64,000 nucleotides of DNA from Ichthyobacterium seriolicida (lineage in GTDB: Bacteria > Bacteroidota > Bacteroidia > Flavobacteriales > Ichthyobacteriaceae), in contig NZ_AP014564.1 of assembly GCF_002369955.1 (NCBI RefSeq), forward strand, positions 1,658,996 to 1,722,995. The letters run 5' to 3'. The translations under genes and the position numbers were made by a program. How positions within the stretch are numbered: position 1 is the stretch's first letter; every line of letters starts with the position of its first letter. This document shows positions 26,156 through 34,769 of this stretch, piece by piece. The notes under the pieces were generated by a model that saw only the letters and a list, made by a program, of their open reading frames with translations, was not told the DNA's origin and ran no database searches.

Positions 26156-26689
26156 TTAGTCATTATTTATAGTAGATAAATCCATACAGGGAAGATCTGT
26201 TTTTAATAATTTATCATACATCTCTTTATCGTATTTCTCTAATTTTGTGAATTCTGTTCCAAATGGTTCAAAAAAACTGTCTCCTTTAATGGTGTAATTT
26301 ATTACTGACATCATAAATGTATAAGGCTTATTATCAGGCGGATAATAATCGTATATGCTGATATAGACACCCTTAATACCCTTCTTTTCTAATACCCATA
26401 ATTGATTCCCCTTGTACCCGTCTCTACATCCAAATTCTTTAAGCTTTTTATAGTAGGATACTTTTTCATTTAATATTTTATTTTTCTTAAAAATTTTTAA
26501 ATCAATGGTATCTAATTCATTTCCAGGTTTTGGAACATGAATCCAAATACCTACTAGCTCTGGATCTATTACTCCCCTTTTTATATCCTTCAGATATCTT
26601 TCATGATCTGAAGCTGTTGGCCACCTATGTCCCTTACAACACACCACAATTAATAAGAATATGAATATTGATATTTTTTTGATGAACAT
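26156..26689 (-). CDS. Small lipoprotein of unknown family
   Basis: 177 residues. The signal FIFLLIVVC/CKGHRW is a plausible lipobox with Cys at position 17 or 18. The mature part is polar with no recognisable domain; GIWIHVPKPGNELDTIDL and KGNQLWVLEKKGIKG suggest a lipocalin-like or beta-sandwich fold, but this is only an impression. It is bracketed by two TTAA MITE copies (D and E) and a broken lipoprotein relic, so it belongs to the accessory part of the genome. Confidence 0.7.
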   Translation of the reverse strand: MFIKKISIFIFLLIVVCCKGHRWPTASDHERYLKDIKRGVIDPELVGIWIHVPKPGNELDTIDLKIFKKNKILNEKVSYYKKLKEFGCRDGYKGNQLWVLEKKGIKGVYISIYDYYPPDNKPYTFMMSVINYTIKGDSFFEPFGTEFTKLEKYDKEMYDKLLKTDLPCMDLSTINND

Positions 26690-26801
26690 GATGAGTTTAA
26701 TAATTTGATTTTTTAGATAATTTTTTCGTGAAATTGTTGATTTTAGTTACAAAGCTAGTAACTTATTTCCTCAAACACAGAAAAATATCAGGACAAAAAT
26801 T

Positions 26802-26938
26802 ATGAAAAAACCACAACATATTTCAGTATTTATATTACTGATTTAATCTTTTTTTTGAGCTGTTCAAAAGATGATCTTATTAATCTGGGTAAGTCTAATA
26901 AAACCAATAAAGAGCTTAAAAGTAAAAGCAACTATTAA
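26802..26938 (+). pseudogene. Broken lipoprotein gene start
   Basis: ATG at 26802 reads MKKPQHISVFILLI and stops. Shifting frame within the T-rich stretch continues as LIFFLSCSKDDLINLGKSNK, a textbook lipoprotein signal with lipobox LSC, and stops at 26938. A one-base change in or near the T8 run therefore separates the signal from its lipobox. Only about 45 codons survive; MITE copy E begins 42 bases later. Confidence 0.6.
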
Positions 26939-26980
26939 AGAAGGATGTTCTCTATGTAAAAAGAATTGATGCCGCACTAT

Positions 26981-27198
26981 TTAACCCAGATTATTCATAG
27001 TCATATGATTTTTTTAGATTAAAAGTATTGTTTTATTCAGTATTTATAAGGAATTATCCATCTAACTCTGTTTATAAACAATTTATTTTTATTCCTCATT
27101 TTTGGGGAATATCTAAAGTGGTCTAGATTTAGTTAAACCCCTTTAAAATTAACACCTCATATCAAATATTGAAATAAAACCATGAATAATCCAGGTTA
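26981..27198 (-). mobile_element. TTAA MITE-like element, copy E (full, inverted)
   Basis: Starts TTAACCCAGATTATTCATAG and ends CATGAATAATCCAGGTTA; the terminal TTAA on the right has decayed to TTAT. The interior matches copies D and F (cctcatttttggggaatatctaaagtgg). It follows the broken lipoprotein by 42 bases. Confidence 0.88.
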
Positions 27199-27595
27199 TG
27201 TGAGGGAGTGGGGTGAAATTCGATGAAAAAAGACTTATGACTTTTATATACAATTCAGAACAGAAAGGCATGACAGGCAAGATATTAGTTGAGGCTTCTT
27301 CTTTTTATCTATACTGCTTTAGTTTAAAAACTATTAAACTCTATTTTTAAAATAAAATATTTTGTAGGATTCAGATCAATTAGCAATCAGTGTTTTTTTA
27401 TGTTATTACAATTATAGTATTACATTTGTGCGGGTATGAATTTCTATGTAAGTTGTATGAAATTCTAGAGGTTTCCCCTTTTATACAATTTTATTTTAGG
27501 GTAATTATGAGCAAAGCATCTGCGATATATTATAAGTTTTAGAAACCTTATAAGCTCATTGTTAATTTAGAGGAGTAATCAAAAAAAATATTAAA
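27199..27595 (+). other. Gene-free stretch upstream of the thioredoxin-like cluster
   Basis: No convincing gene. One plus-strand frame is open for about 45 codons (KFDEKRLMTFIYNSEQKGMTG) with no usable context. TACATTTG at 27421-27428 fits the TAnnTTTG promoter element but is about 170 bases from the next start and has no clear -33 partner. The last 60 bases are the AT-rich leader of the next gene. Confidence 0.4.
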
Positions 27596-28174
27596 ATGAA
27601 AAAGATAGTTAAACTATGGATATTTGCGCCCATTATGTTGTTGTTGTTTTCTCTGACATTGGGTTATTTAACGTGTGATAATGATAATGATAATAAAACG
27701 TCTGAAGTACCAGTTTATGGCAATAATGGTTTAGATAAGGGTAGTAAATCTCCTAAATTTTTTGATTACGAAAATTATAATGGAAAAAAAACATCTTTAG
27801 ATCATTTCAAAGGTAAAATAGTATACGTAGATATATGGGCAACTTGGTGTAGGCCTTGTATAAATGAGATTCCATATTTAATGGAATTGGAAGAGAAATA
27901 CAGAGGGAAAGGTATAGAATTTGTAAGTATCTCTGTAGATGAAGGTGAAAAAGGATATAAAGATTGGAAAAAAATGGTCGCAGATAAAGAGATGTCAGGA
28001 ATACAATTAATAGCAGATAACGGCTGGAGATCTAATTTTGTCTCTGAGTATAAAGTTAGAGGTATTCCGCATTTTATTTTGATTGATTCTGAAGGAAAGA
28101 TAATTGACGCTAATGCTCCAAGACCTTCGAGTAAATCGATATTTACATTGTTAGATGGTTTAATAAAAAAATAA
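27596..28174 (+). CDS. TlpA-like thioredoxin-fold protein, membrane or lipid anchored
   Basis: 192 residues. The N-terminal hydrophobic stretch (FAPIMLLLFSLTLGYLTC) ends in a cysteine followed by DNDNDNK; it is an imperfect lipobox or a simple anchor, and the acidic residues after Cys recall the lipoprotein export signal of this phylum. The thioredoxin/AhpC-TSA fold shows SPKFFDYENYNGKKTSLDHFKGK, the active site IWATWCRPCINEIPYL, and the cis-Pro loop KVRGIPHFILID. This suggests a periplasmic-side thiol reductant. It is the parental copy of the chimera that follows, to which its mature part is almost identical. Confidence 0.9.
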   Translation: MKKIVKLWIFAPIMLLLFSLTLGYLTCDNDNDNKTSEVPVYGNNGLDKGSKSPKFFDYENYNGKKTSLDHFKGKIVYVDIWATWCRPCINEIPYLMELEEKYRGKGIEFVSISVDEGEKGYKDWKKMVADKEMSGIQLIADNGWRSNFVSEYKVRGIPHFILIDSEGKIIDANAPRPSSKSIFTLLDGLIKK

Positions 28175-28935
28175 ATAAAATATAAAGATTATGAAATTGT
28201 ACTTCAAGATCAAATTAGTAATGGTATTGTTATTATCTGCTGATTGTGCTTTTTCTGAAAGCATAGAAGGTAAATGGGGAACTCCAGATCACGAGACTGG
28301 GTTGGGTTATTTAATGTATGATAATGATAAAACGTCTGAAGTGCCAGTTTATGGCAATAATGGTTTAGATAAGGGGAATAAATCTCCTAAATTTTTTGAT
28401 TACGAAAATTACAATGGAGAAAAAACATCTTTAGATGATTTCAAAGGTAAAATAGTATACATAGATATATGGGCAACTTGGTGTAGGCCTTGTGTAAATG
28501 AAATTCCATATTTAATGGAATTGGAAGAGAAATACAGAGGGAAAGGTATAGAATTTGTAAGTATCTCTGTAGATGAAGGTGAAAAAGGAAATAAAAATTG
28601 GAAAAAAATGGTCGGAGATAAAGAGATGTCAGGAGTACAACTAATAGCAGATAACGCCCGAAAATCTAATTTTGTTTCTGAATATAAAGTTAAAAGTATT
28701 CCCCATTTTATTTTGATCGATTCTGAAGGAAATATAATTGACGCTAATGCTCCAAGACCTTCGAGTAAATCGATATTTACATTGTTAGATGGTTTAATAA
28801 AAAAATAAATAAAATATAAAGATTATGAAATTGTACTTCAAGATCAAATTAGTAATGGTATTGTTATTATCTGCTAATTGTGCTTTTTCTCAAAGTATAG
28901 AAGGTAAATGGAGAACTGTAGATGATGAGACTGGA
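27659..28935 (+). repeat. 634-bp tandem duplication creating a chimeric gene
   Basis: Bases from about 27664 recur 634 bases later (for example cagtttatgg at 27711 and 28345), and the start region at 28191 recurs at 28825, again 634 bases apart. The unit runs from codon 23 of the first TlpA-like gene, through the intergenic spacer, to codon 37 of the DUF2147 gene. A 9-bp difference (loss of one gat/aat run) lies near the junction. Confidence 0.88.
28191..28808 (+). CDS. Chimera: DUF2147 signal peptide fused to TlpA-like thioredoxin domain
   Basis: 205 residues. The first 37 (MKLYFKIKLVMVLLLSA to DHETG) are almost the same as the start of the DUF2147 gene downstream, including its type I signal peptide ending CAFS. 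From LGYLMYDNDKTSEV onward it follows the preceding TlpA-like protein, with WATWCRPCVNEIPYL and KVKSIPHFILID intact. The Cys that could be lipidated in the parent has become Met-Tyr (YLTCDND to YLMYDND). I infer a soluble periplasmic version of an anchored thioredoxin-like protein, created by tandem duplication. Its frame is fully open. Confidence 0.88.
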   Translation: MKLYFKIKLVMVLLLSADCAFSESIEGKWGTPDHETGLGYLMYDNDKTSEVPVYGNNGLDKGNKSPKFFDYENYNGEKTSLDDFKGKIVYIDIWATWCRPCVNEIPYLMELEEKYRGKGIEFVSISVDEGEKGNKNWKKMVGDKEMSGVQLIADNARKSNFVSEYKVKSIPHFILIDSEGNIIDANAPRPSSKSIFTLLDGLIKK

Positions 28936-29277
28936 AAGGATAAGTCTATAGTTGAACTTTACATGAAGCAAGATGGTAAAATATACGGAAAGATAGTAGA
29001 GTTGTTAAATAGAGAGAAGGGCGATGAAAATCCTGTTTGTGATAAATGTCCTGGATCTTTGAAAAATCAGCCTGTAGTAGGCATGGAAATTGTTAAAGAA
29101 ATGGAATACGATGATGGAGAGTACGAAGATGGATCTATTTTAGATCCAGGTAATGGAAAGTTTTATGATTGCAAAATGTGGATGGATGCAAGTAATTATG
29201 ATGTATTGTATGTCAGGGGTTATATATTCCTGTTTTTTCGTACTCAGAAGTGGTATAGGGTAAAAGAAAACATCTAA
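28825..29277 (+). CDS. DUF2147 family secreted protein
   Basis: 150 residues with a type I signal peptide (KLVMVLLLSANCAFS/QSIEGKW) and the family pattern IEGKWRTVDDETGKDKSIVELY, GKIYGKIVELL, CDKCPG, DGSILDPGNGKFYDCKMW, VRGYIFLFFRTQKWYRV. Members are small periplasmic beta-barrel-like proteins of unknown role, common in Bacteroidota. It carries the ancestral 5' end that was copied into the chimera upstream. The spacer before it (aaataaataaaatataaagatt) is an exact copy of the spacer before the chimera. Confidence 0.92.
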   Translation: MKLYFKIKLVMVLLLSANCAFSQSIEGKWRTVDDETGKDKSIVELYMKQDGKIYGKIVELLNREKGDENPVCDKCPGSLKNQPVVGMEIVKEMEYDDGEYEDGSILDPGNGKFYDCKMWMDASNYDVLYVRGYIFLFFRTQKWYRVKENI

Positions 29278-29348
29278 TTTTTTTTACGGATAAAAAAAAT
29301 ATAATTCCACCAAAATATTAAATAAGGGTTTTGTTTAAGTAGGATTAT

Positions 29349-30275
29349 ATGAAGGAGATGTATAGGGCCATATTGAAGTTTGTGGCCCTAGATTTTAATA
29401 TTAAGAGTTATTTATACTTTTTAATATTCATGTCTGTAACCATATATTTAAATTATCGTTTTGATTTCGATAATTCTGTGATAATGGTGCAACCTCAGCA
29501 TATACGTATAGTATATTATTTTGCTCTTTACTCTTTTGCGTATTACGGAATACTAATACCAAAGATGTATTTAACTGGCAAAGAGCACAAGTTAAAACGG
29601 TCTTATTTTTGGATAAAAAGCATTTTCTTTTTGGTCATAATGTCTATAGCTCTAGGATCTACTTTTGTTAGTTTTTTTCCTAGATTAGAAAATCATGTTC
29701 AAAATCATTTCATTAGGAGTCTGGCCATAAACATTGAAGAGTTTATATTTTATGCTATTTGTTTTGGTCTTTTTAGCATTATATTCTACAAGAAGAGATG
29801 GGAGGCTTATTACGGTCTAAATATCAAAAATGTAAATATCTTACCCTATGTGTGGATGTTGGCCATTATGTTTCCTATCATATTATTAGGATCTATTCAA
29901 GAGGATTTCCTCAATTACTATCCAACTTTTAGGGTCAATACAGATGATGGTTCACTTGGAATAAGTAAAACTGTGGCTTTCTCTTTGTATGAGATGTGTT
30001 ATTCTATAAGTTTCATATCTACAGAGTTTATGTTCAGAGGTGTCTTAGTTATAGGTTTGTCTAGGGCATTAGGCAGAGATGCTATTCTTCCCATGACAGC
30101 GACCTATGCTTTTATTCATTTTGGCAAACCCGAATTAGAGACTATAAGTTCAATATTTGGAGGGTATATTTTAGGAATCTTAGCCTTAAAAAGTAAAAAT
30201 ATCTTAGGAGGATGTCTAGTTCATATCGGTATTGCTCTGATGATGGATACATTTACCTTCATACAAAAATGGTGA
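29349..30275 (+). CDS. CPBP-family intramembrane metalloprotease-like protein
   Basis: 308 residues with about eight hydrophobic segments. The CPBP core is in the last 100 residues: STEFMFRGVLVIGLSRALG (in place of the usual EExxxR), then FIHFGKPELE and a final CLVHIGIALMMD, the His and acidic positions used by Rce1-type glutamic intramembrane proteases. The first Glu of EE is Thr here, so activity is uncertain. Such proteins are linked to prenyl-protein processing or bacteriocin immunity; nothing nearby points to a bacteriocin. It is 24 bases upstream of valS. Confidence 0.85.
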   Translation: MKEMYRAILKFVALDFNIKSYLYFLIFMSVTIYLNYRFDFDNSVIMVQPQHIRIVYYFALYSFAYYGILIPKMYLTGKEHKLKRSYFWIKSIFFLVIMSIALGSTFVSFFPRLENHVQNHFIRSLAINIEEFIFYAICFGLFSIIFYKKRWEAYYGLNIKNVNILPYVWMLAIMFPIILLGSIQEDFLNYYPTFRVNTDDGSLGISKTVAFSLYEMCYSISFISTEFMFRGVLVIGLSRALGRDAILPMTATYAFIHFGKPELETISSIFGGYILGILALKSKNILGGCLVHIGIALMMDTFTFIQKW

Positions 30276-30299
30276 TATAATAACTGCACTAAAAATTTT

Positions 30300-32933
30300 A
30301 TGAAAGAAATATCTGAGAGATATCAACATGAACAAGTTGAAGATAGATGGTATAATTACTGGTTAGAGAAGGGGTATTTTTACTCCATTCCAGACAGTAG
30401 AGAATCTTATACTATAGTGATGCCTCCTCCTAATATAACTGGGGTTTTACACATGGGACACATGTTGAATAATACCATACAGGATGTCTTAATACGCAGA
30501 GCTAGGATGAAGGGTTACAACGCTTGTTGGATCCCTGGTATAGATCACGCTTCTATTGCTACTGAGTCTAAGGTTGTCAAGAGATTAAAGGATAGGGGGA
30601 TAGAAAAAAAAGATTTAACCAGAGAAGAATTCTTAGAATATGCTTGGGAGTGGAAACAAGAACACGGGGATATCATCTTAAATCAACTCAAGAAAATAGG
30701 TGTTTCTTGTGATTGGAAGAGAACTAAATTCACCATGGATGAAGATATTTCAGAATCTGTGTGTAACATATTTATCTCTCTACACGAGCAAGGCTTGTTG
30801 TATAGGGAATACCGCATGATAAATTGGGATCCCCAAGCACAAACTACTATTTCTGATGAAGAGGTAATTCACATTCAAAAAAAATCCAAATTATTTTATA
30901 TAAAGTACAGAGTAGAGAATACGGATCAATATGTAGTTATAGCTACTACTCGTCCTGAAACTATATTAGGAGACACTGCCATATGTATCAATCCAAATGA
31001 TAGTCGATATTCTAATTTGAAGGGGAAAAATGTAATCGTCCCTATTACAAATAGGCCTGTCCCCGTAATAGAAGATGAATATGTGGATGTAGATTTTGGT
31101 ACAGGATGTCTCAAGATAACGCCGTGTCATGATGTAAATGATAAGAAAATAGGCGATAAGCACAAATTACAGTTTATAAATATATTCAATGACGACGCCA
31201 CTCTCAATGAAAATGGTTTGCACTATAGAGGTAAAGATAGGTTTGCAGTAAGAAAAGAAATAGTAGAAGAGTTAAAGAGTATAGGCCTTTTAGAAAAGGT
31301 AGAAGATTACGATAATAGTGTTGGGGTATCTGAAAGAACGGGTTGTGTAATAGAGCCGAAGATATCTTGTCAGTGGTTTTTGAAGATGAAAACTATGGCA
31401 AATGTAGCGCTTAAATCTGTATCGGATGGCGAGATTTCACTAGTTCCAGACAAGTATAAAAATACCTATAATCATTGGTTAAAAAATATAAGGGATTGGA
31501 ATATATCTAGGCAATTGTGGTGGGGACATCAAATTCCAGTTTACTACTATGGCGAGGGGATAAACGATTATGTAGTAGCTAAAAATATAGATGAAGCTTT
31601 AGTCTTGGCTAAAGATAAGAATGACTCTATTTCGGAGAGGGATTTAATACGAGATGAAGATGTGTTGGACACTTGGTTTTCATCTTGGTTGTGGCCAATA
31701 GTTGTATTTGATGGGATAAGGAATCCTAATAATGCGGATATAGAGTATTACTATCCGACGCGAGAATTGGTTACAGGTCCTGATATAATATTTTTTTGGG
31801 TTGCTAGGATGATCATGGCAGGGTATCACTGGACTGATAAAAAGCCTTTTAAAGATGTCTATTTCACTGGAATAGTTAGAGATAAGGAGGGCAAAAAGAT
31901 GTCTAAATCTCTAGGTAATTCTCCAGACCCTTTGTCTTTGATAAAGGAGTACGGTGCAGATGCTGTTAGAACGGGTCTGTTGTTTTGTTCATCGGTTGGC
32001 AACGATTTATTATTCGACGAAAAATTGTGTTTGCAGGGCAGAAATTTCGCTAATAAAATATGGAATGCCTTCAGGTTGATTAAGAGTTGGGAGGTTTCAG
32101 ATAAAGTTGAGATAGATTTATTAGGCCAAAGGGTATTAGAGTGGTTTGATGTCAAATCGAATAAGGTCTTAAAAGACTTAGAGTTTTCTTATAGTAGGCA
32201 TAGAATTTCAGAATCATTGATGATTTTGTATAAGTTTATTTGGGATGATTTTTGTTCTTACTATTTAGAGCTGGTAAAACCTAAATATGGGGAGCCTATA
32301 GATGAGGTTACTTATTCTAAAACGGTAGAAAATTTCGAAAAAATATTGAAGATATTGCATCCTTTTATGCCTTTTATCACAGAGGATATTTGGCAATCAT
32401 TATCTGATAGGACCGTTCGAGAGGCTATTATTATTTCAAGTGAGCCGGAGATATATAATACTATTGATGATTCTTTATTGCCAATATTTGACAATATGGT
32501 AAAGGTTGTAAGTTCTGTGAGAAATATTAGGAAGAAAAACAATGTTCCTAATAGGCAAGAATTAGAATTATTTGTCATGTCTAAAAAAGGTAGAAATGAT
32601 TTTTTCGATGGTGCTATAATTAAGTTGTGTAATGTTAGAAAAATAGAATCTGTAACTAATAATATGGAAGGATCTAATTCTTTTATAGTAGATTCTGATG
32701 AATATTTTATACCCTTATCTCAAAACGTAGATTCCTCATCTGAGGTAGAGTCATTACAGAGTGAATTAGAGTATTTTAAAGGTTTTTTATCTTCTATAGA
32801 GAAAAAAATGAATAATGATAATTTCGTTAAAAATGCTCCTAAAAACGTTGTTGATATGGAAAGGAAAAAGCACAGTGATACTGTACAGAAGATAAATATG
32901 ATAGAACATAGGTTAAAAAGCCTCGAGATTTAA
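30300..32933 (+). CDS. valS: Valyl-tRNA synthetase
   Basis: Class I synthetase of 877 residues, complete. PPPNITGVLHMGHMLNNTI carries the HIGH element, the inserted CP1 editing domain includes TTRPETILGDTAI and GTGCLKITPCHD, and the catalytic loop KMSKSLGNSPDPL lies near residue 532. The anticodon domain is followed by a C-terminal tRNA-binding coiled coil (SEVESLQSELEYFKGFLSS). The HIGH and KMSKS spacing and length match bacterial ValS. Confidence 0.97.
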   Translation: MKEISERYQHEQVEDRWYNYWLEKGYFYSIPDSRESYTIVMPPPNITGVLHMGHMLNNTIQDVLIRRARMKGYNACWIPGIDHASIATESKVVKRLKDRGIEKKDLTREEFLEYAWEWKQEHGDIILNQLKKIGVSCDWKRTKFTMDEDISESVCNIFISLHEQGLLYREYRMINWDPQAQTTISDEEVIHIQKKSKLFYIKYRVENTDQYVVIATTRPETILGDTAICINPNDSRYSNLKGKNVIVPITNRPVPVIEDEYVDVDFGTGCLKITPCHDVNDKKIGDKHKLQFINIFNDDATLNENGLHYRGKDRFAVRKEIVEELKSIGLLEKVEDYDNSVGVSERTGCVIEPKISCQWFLKMKTMANVALKSVSDGEISLVPDKYKNTYNHWLKNIRDWNISRQLWWGHQIPVYYYGEGINDYVVAKNIDEALVLAKDKNDSISERDLIRDEDVLDTWFSSWLWPIVVFDGIRNPNNADIEYYYPTRELVTGPDIIFFWVARMIMAGYHWTDKKPFKDVYFTGIVRDKEGKKMSKSLGNSPDPLSLIKEYGADAVRTGLLFCSSVGNDLLFDEKLCLQGRNFANKIWNAFRLIKSWEVSDKVEIDLLGQRVLEWFDVKSNKVLKDLEFSYSRHRISESLMILYKFIWDDFCSYYLELVKPKYGEPIDEVTYSKTVENFEKILKILHPFMPFITEDIWQSLSDRTVREAIIISSEPEIYNTIDDSLLPIFDNMVKVVSSVRNIRKKNNVPNRQELELFVMSKKGRNDFFDGAIIKLCNVRKIESVTNNMEGSNSFIVDSDEYFIPLSQNVDSSSEVESLQSELEYFKGFLSSIEKKMNNDNFVKNAPKNVVDMERKKHSDTVQKINMIEHRLKSLEI

Positions 32934-33036
32934 AAACTTTTGTTTTGTCTTGCAAATGTTCATAGTTTATATTTCATATAGTTTGATGATTTTAAAAAAA
33001 ACTTCTATTTTTGTTTCTGGAAAAAATAGATAAAAA

Positions 33037-33225
33037 ATGGAGATGGTTATCTTAGGTGTATTTGGTCCTTGGCAGGCTGCTCTTGTGTTGCTTGCTGTTC
33101 TTCTTTTGTTTGGAGGTAGAAAGATACCCGAATTGATGAGAGGTATTGGTGGAGGCATCAGAGAATTTAAGAAATCCACTAAGGAAGATTCTCTCTTAGA
33201 TGAGAAAGACAAGGGCGATAAATAA
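33037..33225 (+). CDS. tatA: Sec-independent translocase subunit TatA/TatE
   Basis: 62 residues with one N-terminal membrane helix (GPWQAALVLLAVLLLFGG), the Phe-Gly-Gly hinge followed by RKIPELMRGIGGGIREFKK, and a short charged tail. This is the pore-forming component of the twin-arginine pathway that moves folded proteins across the inner membrane. No tatC is visible in the window. It precedes gatA by 22 bases. Confidence 0.93.
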   Translation: MEMVILGVFGPWQAALVLLAVLLLFGGRKIPELMRGIGGGIREFKKSTKEDSLLDEKDKGDK

Positions 33226-33247
33226 ACTACTGAATTTTTGGTGAAAT

Positions 33248-34669
33248 TTGGATAAACTTTTAGATTTTAAACAGACCAGGGAGGCTGTGCTTTCCGGTCA
33301 GCTTACTTGTTTGAATGTTGTAGATTCTTTTTTATCTATAATAGATCAAAAAAATAGAGACCTCAATATATTTATTGAGGTTTTTTCTTCTGAGGCTATT
33401 GAGAGAGCAAAGGAGATAGATGAGAAGATAAAGCTAGGAAAAGCGGGCAGTTTAGCAGGTATGGTATTATCTATTAAAGATAATATCTGTTATAAGGATC
33501 ACAGTTTAACAGCGGCTTCTAGGATTTTACAAAACTTTAAATCACTTTTTACAGCTACGGTACTCGAAAGATTATTACTTGAGGATGCCATCGTTATAGG
33601 TAGGGTAAACTGTGATGAGTTTGCCATGGGCTCTGCAAATAAAAACTCTTATTATGGAGTTACCAGGAATCCAATTGATAGGACAAAAGTTGTGGGAGGG
33701 TCTTCTGGTGGTTCAGCAGCTTCGGTTTCAGCTGGCATGTGTCATGTGTCTTTGGGCTCAGACACAGGAGGATCTGTGCGTCAACCTGCTTCCTTTTGTG
33801 GAGTTGTAGGGTTTAAGCCTACTTATGGAGCTTTTTCTCGTCATGGTCTCATAGCATTTGCTTCTTCTTTTGATCAGATTGGGGTATTAGCTAATTCTGT
33901 AGATGATATCTCATTTGTAAATGAAGTAGTTTCAGGTAAAGATGATTACGATACTACTTGCGTTTTGGATAAAAAAAAGACAAATACGACTAAATCTAAT
34001 ACGCCTCATAAAAAGATGGTCTATTTTAGAGAAGTTATAGAGGCTGAAGGTCTATCTCCTATTATTAGGGAAAAGTTTATGACAAAGCTCGATAAATTGA
34101 GGTCTGAAGGACATACAGTAGAAAACATAGATTTTCCTTATTTGAAATACTTAGCTCCTTGTTATTATATCCTTTCTACAGCTGAAGCCTCTTCTAATCT
34201 ATCTCGTTTTGATGGAATTCATTATGGATATAGAAGTGAGTCTGCTACAAACTTAGAGGATTTATATATAAAATCTAGGACAGAGGGTTTTGGAGATGAA
34301 GTTAAGAAACGTATACTTTTAGGAACTTTTGTATTGAGTTCAAGTTGTTATGACGATTATTATATCAAGGGTCAGAAGGTAAGGGCCTTAATTAAAAATT
34401 ATACTAATGAGATATTTGATCATTACGATTGCATTTTATCTCCTGTAAGCCCTTCCACAGCTTTTGATATAGATAGATCTAATGTAAGTTCTACATCGGA
34501 TTATTTGGATGATATTTTTACAGTACATGCTAATTTAGCTGGGATACCTGCCATATCTGTACCTCTGTCAGAAGATGAAAAGGGTCTGCCTATAGGCATT
34601 CAAATTATGACAGATAATTTTAAGGACCAGGAATTATTATCCATTGCTAAAATTATAGAATCTAATTGA
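33248..34669 (+). CDS. gatA: Glutamyl-tRNA(Gln)/aspartyl-tRNA(Asn) amidotransferase subunit A
   Basis: Amidase subunit that supplies ammonia for converting Glu-tRNA(Gln) to Gln-tRNA(Gln). The catalytic Ser-cisSer-Lys triad is visible: Lys in VLSIKDNIC, Ser residues in VVGGSSGGSAASV and LGSDTGGSVRQPA. The frame opens just after a TGA and its only start is a TTG at 33248 (LDKLLDFKQT), which I accept because the N-terminus aligns in length with the family. It is probably co-transcribed with tatA. gatB and gatC are not adjacent, as in most of this phylum. Confidence 0.95.
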   Translation: MDKLLDFKQTREAVLSGQLTCLNVVDSFLSIIDQKNRDLNIFIEVFSSEAIERAKEIDEKIKLGKAGSLAGMVLSIKDNICYKDHSLTAASRILQNFKSLFTATVLERLLLEDAIVIGRVNCDEFAMGSANKNSYYGVTRNPIDRTKVVGGSSGGSAASVSAGMCHVSLGSDTGGSVRQPASFCGVVGFKPTYGAFSRHGLIAFASSFDQIGVLANSVDDISFVNEVVSGKDDYDTTCVLDKKKTNTTKSNTPHKKMVYFREVIEAEGLSPIIREKFMTKLDKLRSEGHTVENIDFPYLKYLAPCYYILSTAEASSNLSRFDGIHYGYRSESATNLEDLYIKSRTEGFGDEVKKRILLGTFVLSSSCYDDYYIKGQKVRALIKNYTNEIFDHYDCILSPVSPSTAFDIDRSNVSSTSDYLDDIFTVHANLAGIPAISVPLSEDEKGLPIGIQIMTDNFKDQELLSIAKIIESN

Positions 34670-34769
34670 GAATTCTTTTAGAGTTTATTTTTCTTTATCA
34701 TTACTGTTGAAGGGCTAATTCAGCTATATCAATAGCATTGAAAGCGGTTATTTATTAAGCAATAAAAAT

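Noticed and set aside
27199-27420. A 45-codon frame (KFDEKRLMTFIYNSEQKG) as a gene
   Set aside because: No good start or recognisable domain; it follows a MITE end, so it may be a relic at most.
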